A program made the position numbers and the translations under genes. This document shows, piece after piece, positions 61,304 to 64,000 of a stretch of 64,000 nt of DNA. The number at the start of each line of letters is the position of its first letter. Positions within the stretch are counted from its first letter, which is position 1. The DNA is taken from assembly GCF_012295525.1 (NCBI RefSeq), contig NZ_CP051167.1, positions 2,728,001 through 2,792,000 on the forward strand, read 5' to 3'. The notes under the pieces are model-generated. The model was given only the letters and a program-made list of their open reading frames with translations. It was not told where the DNA came from and searched no databases. This DNA is from Oxynema aestuarii AP17 (GTDB lineage: Bacteria; Cyanobacteriota; Cyanobacteriia; Cyanobacteriales; Laspinemataceae).

Positions 61304-62131
61304 TCAGCGAACTCCGTCCCCCACCAGACGAGAAAATTGCTGCCATGCCTCGGCGATGCGATCGCCCGCCACCTCGATAACGTCGTTGTGTCCGGCGCCG
61401 TCTACCGCTAAAAACAGTTTCGGTTCCGGGGCAGCTTCCCACAAACGTCGCCCGTGGGCAAAAGGAATCACGGTATCCTCACGGCCATGAATCACTAACA
61501 CCGGGCAGGTGACCTGAGTAATTTTACGGATGTTGTTAAATTTATCGAAAGGAAACACCGGAAAGGGGAAGACGACGCCAAAGACGCTAGTAAAAGCACT
61601 TTCTAAGATTAAACCGCCCACGGGATAGCGCGCCGCCAGATCCACCGACGGACCGCTTCCGACCGATCGCCCGTAGACGAGGATGCGATCGCTCGCAATC
61701 GCCCGAGATCCGGTTAAATAGCGATAAGCCGCTTCGATATCCCGGTAAGCATTGGCCTCCGACGGACGGCCTTCACTGGTACCGTAGCCCCGATAATCGT
61801 AAGCGAAGACCGAAAAACCGCTCCTGCGAATCGCTTCGAGCTGCGATCGCACGTCCCCCAAGTCTTCCGCATTGCCATGAGAATAGAGTACGGTGTAATC
61901 AGCGTCAGGTGCGACTAAATAAATCGCTGAAATCCAGGTATCCTCGCCAGATTTCAGCTTGAGAATCTCCGGTCCATCCCGATAACTCGCCTCGGGCGGT
62001 TGAAAAATCTGCCAATCGCTCAAAAAATAGGCATAACAGGCGAGCAGCAAGTAAATTGAGACCGCCGATTTCACCAGACGCTTCAACGAAAATTCACCGA
62101 CCAGCAGGCGTTTGAGTTTTTGTTTGTCCAT
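61304..62131 (-). CDS. Membrane-anchored alpha/beta hydrolase (ABHD17/Bem46-like)
   Basis: A 275-residue serine hydrolase. One N-terminal membrane anchor (VKSAVSIYLLLACYAYFLSDW) is followed by the hydrolase domain: VLYSHGNAEDL (oxyanion region), YDYRGYGTSEGRPSE, the nucleophile elbow YGRSVGSGPSV, acid in IHGREDTVIPF and His in DGAGHNDV. The triad is complete. Relatives include thioesterases and lipases; the substrate is unknown. Divergent from gcvH. Confidence 0.87.
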   Translation of the reverse strand: MDKQKLKRLLVGEFSLKRLVKSAVSIYLLLACYAYFLSDWQIFQPPEASYRDGPEILKLKSGEDTWISAIYLVAPDADYTVLYSHGNAEDLGDVRSQLEAIRRSGFSVFAYDYRGYGTSEGRPSEANAYRDIEAAYRYLTGSRAIASDRILVYGRSVGSGPSVDLAARYPVGGLILESAFTSVFGVVFPFPVFPFDKFNNIRKITQVTCPVLVIHGREDTVIPFAHGRRLWEAAPEPKLFLAVDGAGHNDVIEVAGDRIAEAWQQFSRLVGDGVR

Positions 62132-62280
62132 TTCCCGCGACGATCCTCATACCCGATCGAGATTGCCAGCAACCATAAGCTACACTCTCGTCTGTTAGAC
62201 TCCTCAGATGCAGCTCAGTATTGCTCGAACAGGAGTAAAATTTCCCATCTTTTTCAATCTTGTTAGTGTGAGGACCCCAA

Positions 62281-62670
62281 ATGGCCTTGGAATATCCTGA
62301 CGATCTCAAATATCTCGACAGTCACGAATACGTTCGTCTCGACGGCGAAATTGCCACCATTGGCTTGAGTGCATTTGCCCTCGACCAACTCGGCGATATC
62401 GTTTTTATCGAACTGCCCGATATTGGTGAAGCCTTGGAAAAAGGCGAAAGTTTCGGAACCGTAGAATCGGTCAAAGCCGTCGAAGATCTCTATCCTCCCC
62501 TATCCGGAACCGTCGTCGAACGCAATGAGGCGGTGGTGGATGCTCCAGAATTATTATCTGAAGATCCTTACGGAGAAGGCTGGTTGCTGAAAATTCGGAT
62601 TGTGGATGCGGACGAACTCGACGAAGCCCTTTCCGCCGACGAATATCGGGCTCAAGTGGAGGGGGAATAG
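62281..62670 (+). CDS. gcvH: Glycine cleavage system H protein
   Basis: 129 residues. Carries the lipoyl group on the Lys of [13 protein letters not shown] and shuttles the aminomethyl group between the P and T proteins in glycine breakdown (photorespiration). The N-terminus [19 protein letters not shown] and the [14 protein letters not shown] block are typical. It has its own terminator and is followed by gcvP. Confidence 0.97.
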   Translation: MALEYPDDLKYLDSHEYVRLDGEIATIGLSAFALDQLGDIVFIELPDIGEALEKGESFGTVESVKAVEDLYPPLSGTVVERNEAVVDAPELLSEDPYGEGWLLKIRIVDADELDEALSADEYRAQVEGE

Positions 62671-63114
62671 AAAAAGCCTCGCCATCGTTGCTGTTTTCCG
62701 ACCTCCATCCCGGATCTAATTAACATCGTCCTGGAGTTTCGATCGCTGCGATCGCTCCAGGACGATTGTTTTAACGAACGAGCGGCCAAAATGGGGGGGA
62801 TCCTCGGGCAATGCTGGCAACTCCTCAGAGATTGTTGCAAAATGTTAATTATTCCCGAGATCGATCGCCGGAATGGTGACGTGCGGACCGGAAAAAAGCT
62901 AGTGAAATCGAGCCTTTCCGGGACTTGAAATTTGGCAGGCGATCGCGAATTCCCCTAAACTGACCGAGGTTCGGCCTCCACCGCCGTGGAGAGGCGATCG
63001 CTCCACCAGAGAACGAATTCACTGGAGAGTTCCGTTCTCCTGGCCGCGATCGTGCGGCGAGCAGGCTCAACCCCGATCCAAACCCAACTGTCCATCCATC
63101 ACAGTCACAGTTTT
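62671..63114. other. gcvH-gcvP intergenic region
   Basis: After the terminator there are several HIP1 sites and a GAGAACG...CGTTCTC hairpin near 63010-63040 in the gcvP leader. A glycine riboswitch was looked for; the needed conserved blocks were not found. No gene. Confidence 0.5.
62725..62772 (+). terminator. gcvH terminator
   Basis: ATCGTCCTGGAG and CTCCAGGACGAT form a perfect 12 bp stem, followed by TGTTTT, 54 bases after the gcvH stop. Confidence 0.85.
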
Positions 63115-64000
63115 ATGTTGAATTTGAATAGCACCACCAACAAAGAACGGGTCGAACAGCCCGTGCAAACCCCGACCGCAACCGCCCCGTCCCTGCTCGA
63201 CATTACCGATTCCTTCGATCGCCGCCACAACGGACCGACCCCGGAGGCGATCGCCCAAATGCTCCAAACCATCGGCTGTAACAGCCTCGACGAACTGATC
63301 GACGCCACGATCCCCGCCGCCATCCGCCTCCAACAGCCCCTCAACCTCCCCCCCGCCCGTAGCGAGTACGACGCCCTCGCCGACCTCAAAGAAATCGCCG
63401 CCAAAAACCAAATCTTCCGCTCCTTCATCGGCATGGGCTACTCCCAATGCATCACCCCCCCCGTCATCCAGCGCAACATCATCGAAAACCCCGGCTGGTA
63501 CACCGCCTACACCCCCTACCAAGCCGAAATCGCCCAAGGGCGGCTCGAAGCCCTGCTTAACTTCCAAACCCTAATTATCGACCTGACCGGACTCGAAATC
63601 GCCAACGCTTCCCTCCTCGACGAAGCCACCGCCGCCGCCGAAGCCATGACCCTCAGTCACGGCGCCTGCAAAACCAAAGCCAACACCTTCTTCGTCGCCG
63701 AAGACTGTCACCCCCAAACCCTCGAAGTCGTTCAAACCCGCGCCCGCCACCAAGGGATCGAAGTCCTCGTCGGCAACCCCGCCACCTTCGATTTCGATCG
63801 CCCCATCTTCGGCGCCCTCCTCCAATATCCTGCCAGCGACGGAACCCTCTACGACTACCGCGAATTCGTCGAACGCGCCCACCACGCCAAAGCCCTCGTC
63901 ACCGTCGCCGCCGACCTCCTCGCCCTCGCCCTACTGACCCCTCCCGGGGAATTCGGCGCCGATATCGCCGTCGGCAATACCCAGCGCTTCGGCGTTCCCC
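63115..64000 (+). CDS. gcvP: Glycine dehydrogenase (decarboxylating), P protein, 5' part
   Basis: The frame from ATG 63115 stays open to the window end (295 codons). It reads as Gcv[81 protein letters not shown] and [19 protein letters not shown]. This is the PLP enzyme that decarboxylates glycine and loads GcvH. The PLP lysine lies beyond the window. Gene partial at its 3' end. Confidence 0.96.
   Translation, partial: MLNLNSTTNKERVEQPVQTPTATAPSLLDITDSFDRRHNGPTPEAIAQMLQTIGCNSLDELIDATIPAAIRLQQPLNLPPARSEYDALADLKEIAAKNQIFRSFIGMGYSQCITPPVIQRNIIENPGWYTAYTPYQAEIAQGRLEALLNFQTLIIDLTGLEIANASLLDEATAAAEAMTLSHGACKTKANTFFVAEDCHPQTLEVVQTRARHQGIEVLVGNPATFDFDRPIFGALLQYPASDGTLYDYREFVERAHHAKALVTVAADLLALALLTPPGEFGADIAVGNTQRFGVP

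Noticed and set aside
62840-63114. Glycine riboswitch upstream of gcvP
   Set aside because: Some GGAGAG and GGCGAGCAGGCTC text is present, but the conserved aptamer blocks cannot be placed in order, and the matches centre on HIP1-rich DNA.

Overview
The window is a piece of a cyanobacterial chromosome. It carries petC-petA (Rieske protein and cytochrome f), psbQ, chlI, cobH, tatC, ilvD, dapB, ruvC and gcvH/gcvP. It is saturated with the HIP1 octamer GCGATCGC, and it has typical cyanobacterial families (CHAT, CHASE2, AAA_35, DUF928, pentapeptide repeats, DUF3067, DUF5132). Many signalling and surface genes plus dense small repeats suggest a large-genome, probably filamentous, relative of the Oscillatoriales; species cannot be told from the sequence.

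Layout. 1-3.9 kb: a secreted DUF928 protein followed by a CHASE2-GGDEF-EAL cyclic-di-GMP protein. 4-8 kb: ilvD, a pentapeptide-repeat protein and a conserved unknown. 8.1-17.3 kb: a compact minus-strand operon, AAA_35-CHASE2 sensor > two-partner-secretion exoprotein > exported TPR-CHAT protease > DUF928. 17.4-27.6 kb: accessory region with an HTH-AAA_35 ATPase, a double GNAT, a Uma2 nuclease, a giant RTX/cadherin/FG-GAP surface protein, a DUF559 endonuclease bracketed by palindromic repeats, a REP-associated transposase (RAYT) with its REP palindromes and a HIP1-rich tandem array, and a frameshifted surface-repeat gene. 27.9-44.5 kb: tatC, a TPR protein, a large hybrid histidine kinase with two in-frame repeat insertions, a decayed tnpB, an FHA protein, an FAD oxidoreductase, psbQ, petCA, DUF3067, a second broken tnpB, DUF1622 and an SDR. 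45.2-50.8 kb: an unusual metal-transport-like cluster (P1B-type ATPase without CPx, two DUF5132 proteins, two HMA2-type proteins). 51-64 kb: WD40 protein, chlI-ruvC, a second CHASE2-GGDEF-EAL protein, dapB, cobH, a membrane-anchored hydrolase, gcvH and the 5' part of gcvP.

How it fits together. Housekeeping genes are intact and mostly in short operons (petC-petA, chlI-ruvC, dapB with a conserved membrane protein, gcvH then gcvP). Two accessory systems stand out as possibly undescribed: the CHASE2/exoprotein/CHAT/DUF928 operon, in which every product looks membrane-bound or exported, and the ATPase/DUF5132/HMA2 cluster, whose small membrane proteins resemble in layout the PacL partners of mycobacterial metal ATPases. 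A third theme is small mobile DNA: REP palindromes with a RAYT, C-run/G-run palindromes that bracket a DUF559 endonuclease and elsewhere break tnpB, a dispersed repeat that has entered coding sequence in frame, and orphan TnpB right-end (omega-RNA-like) relics.

All calls come from reading the sequence and its translations; no database search was run. Residue positions are approximate.
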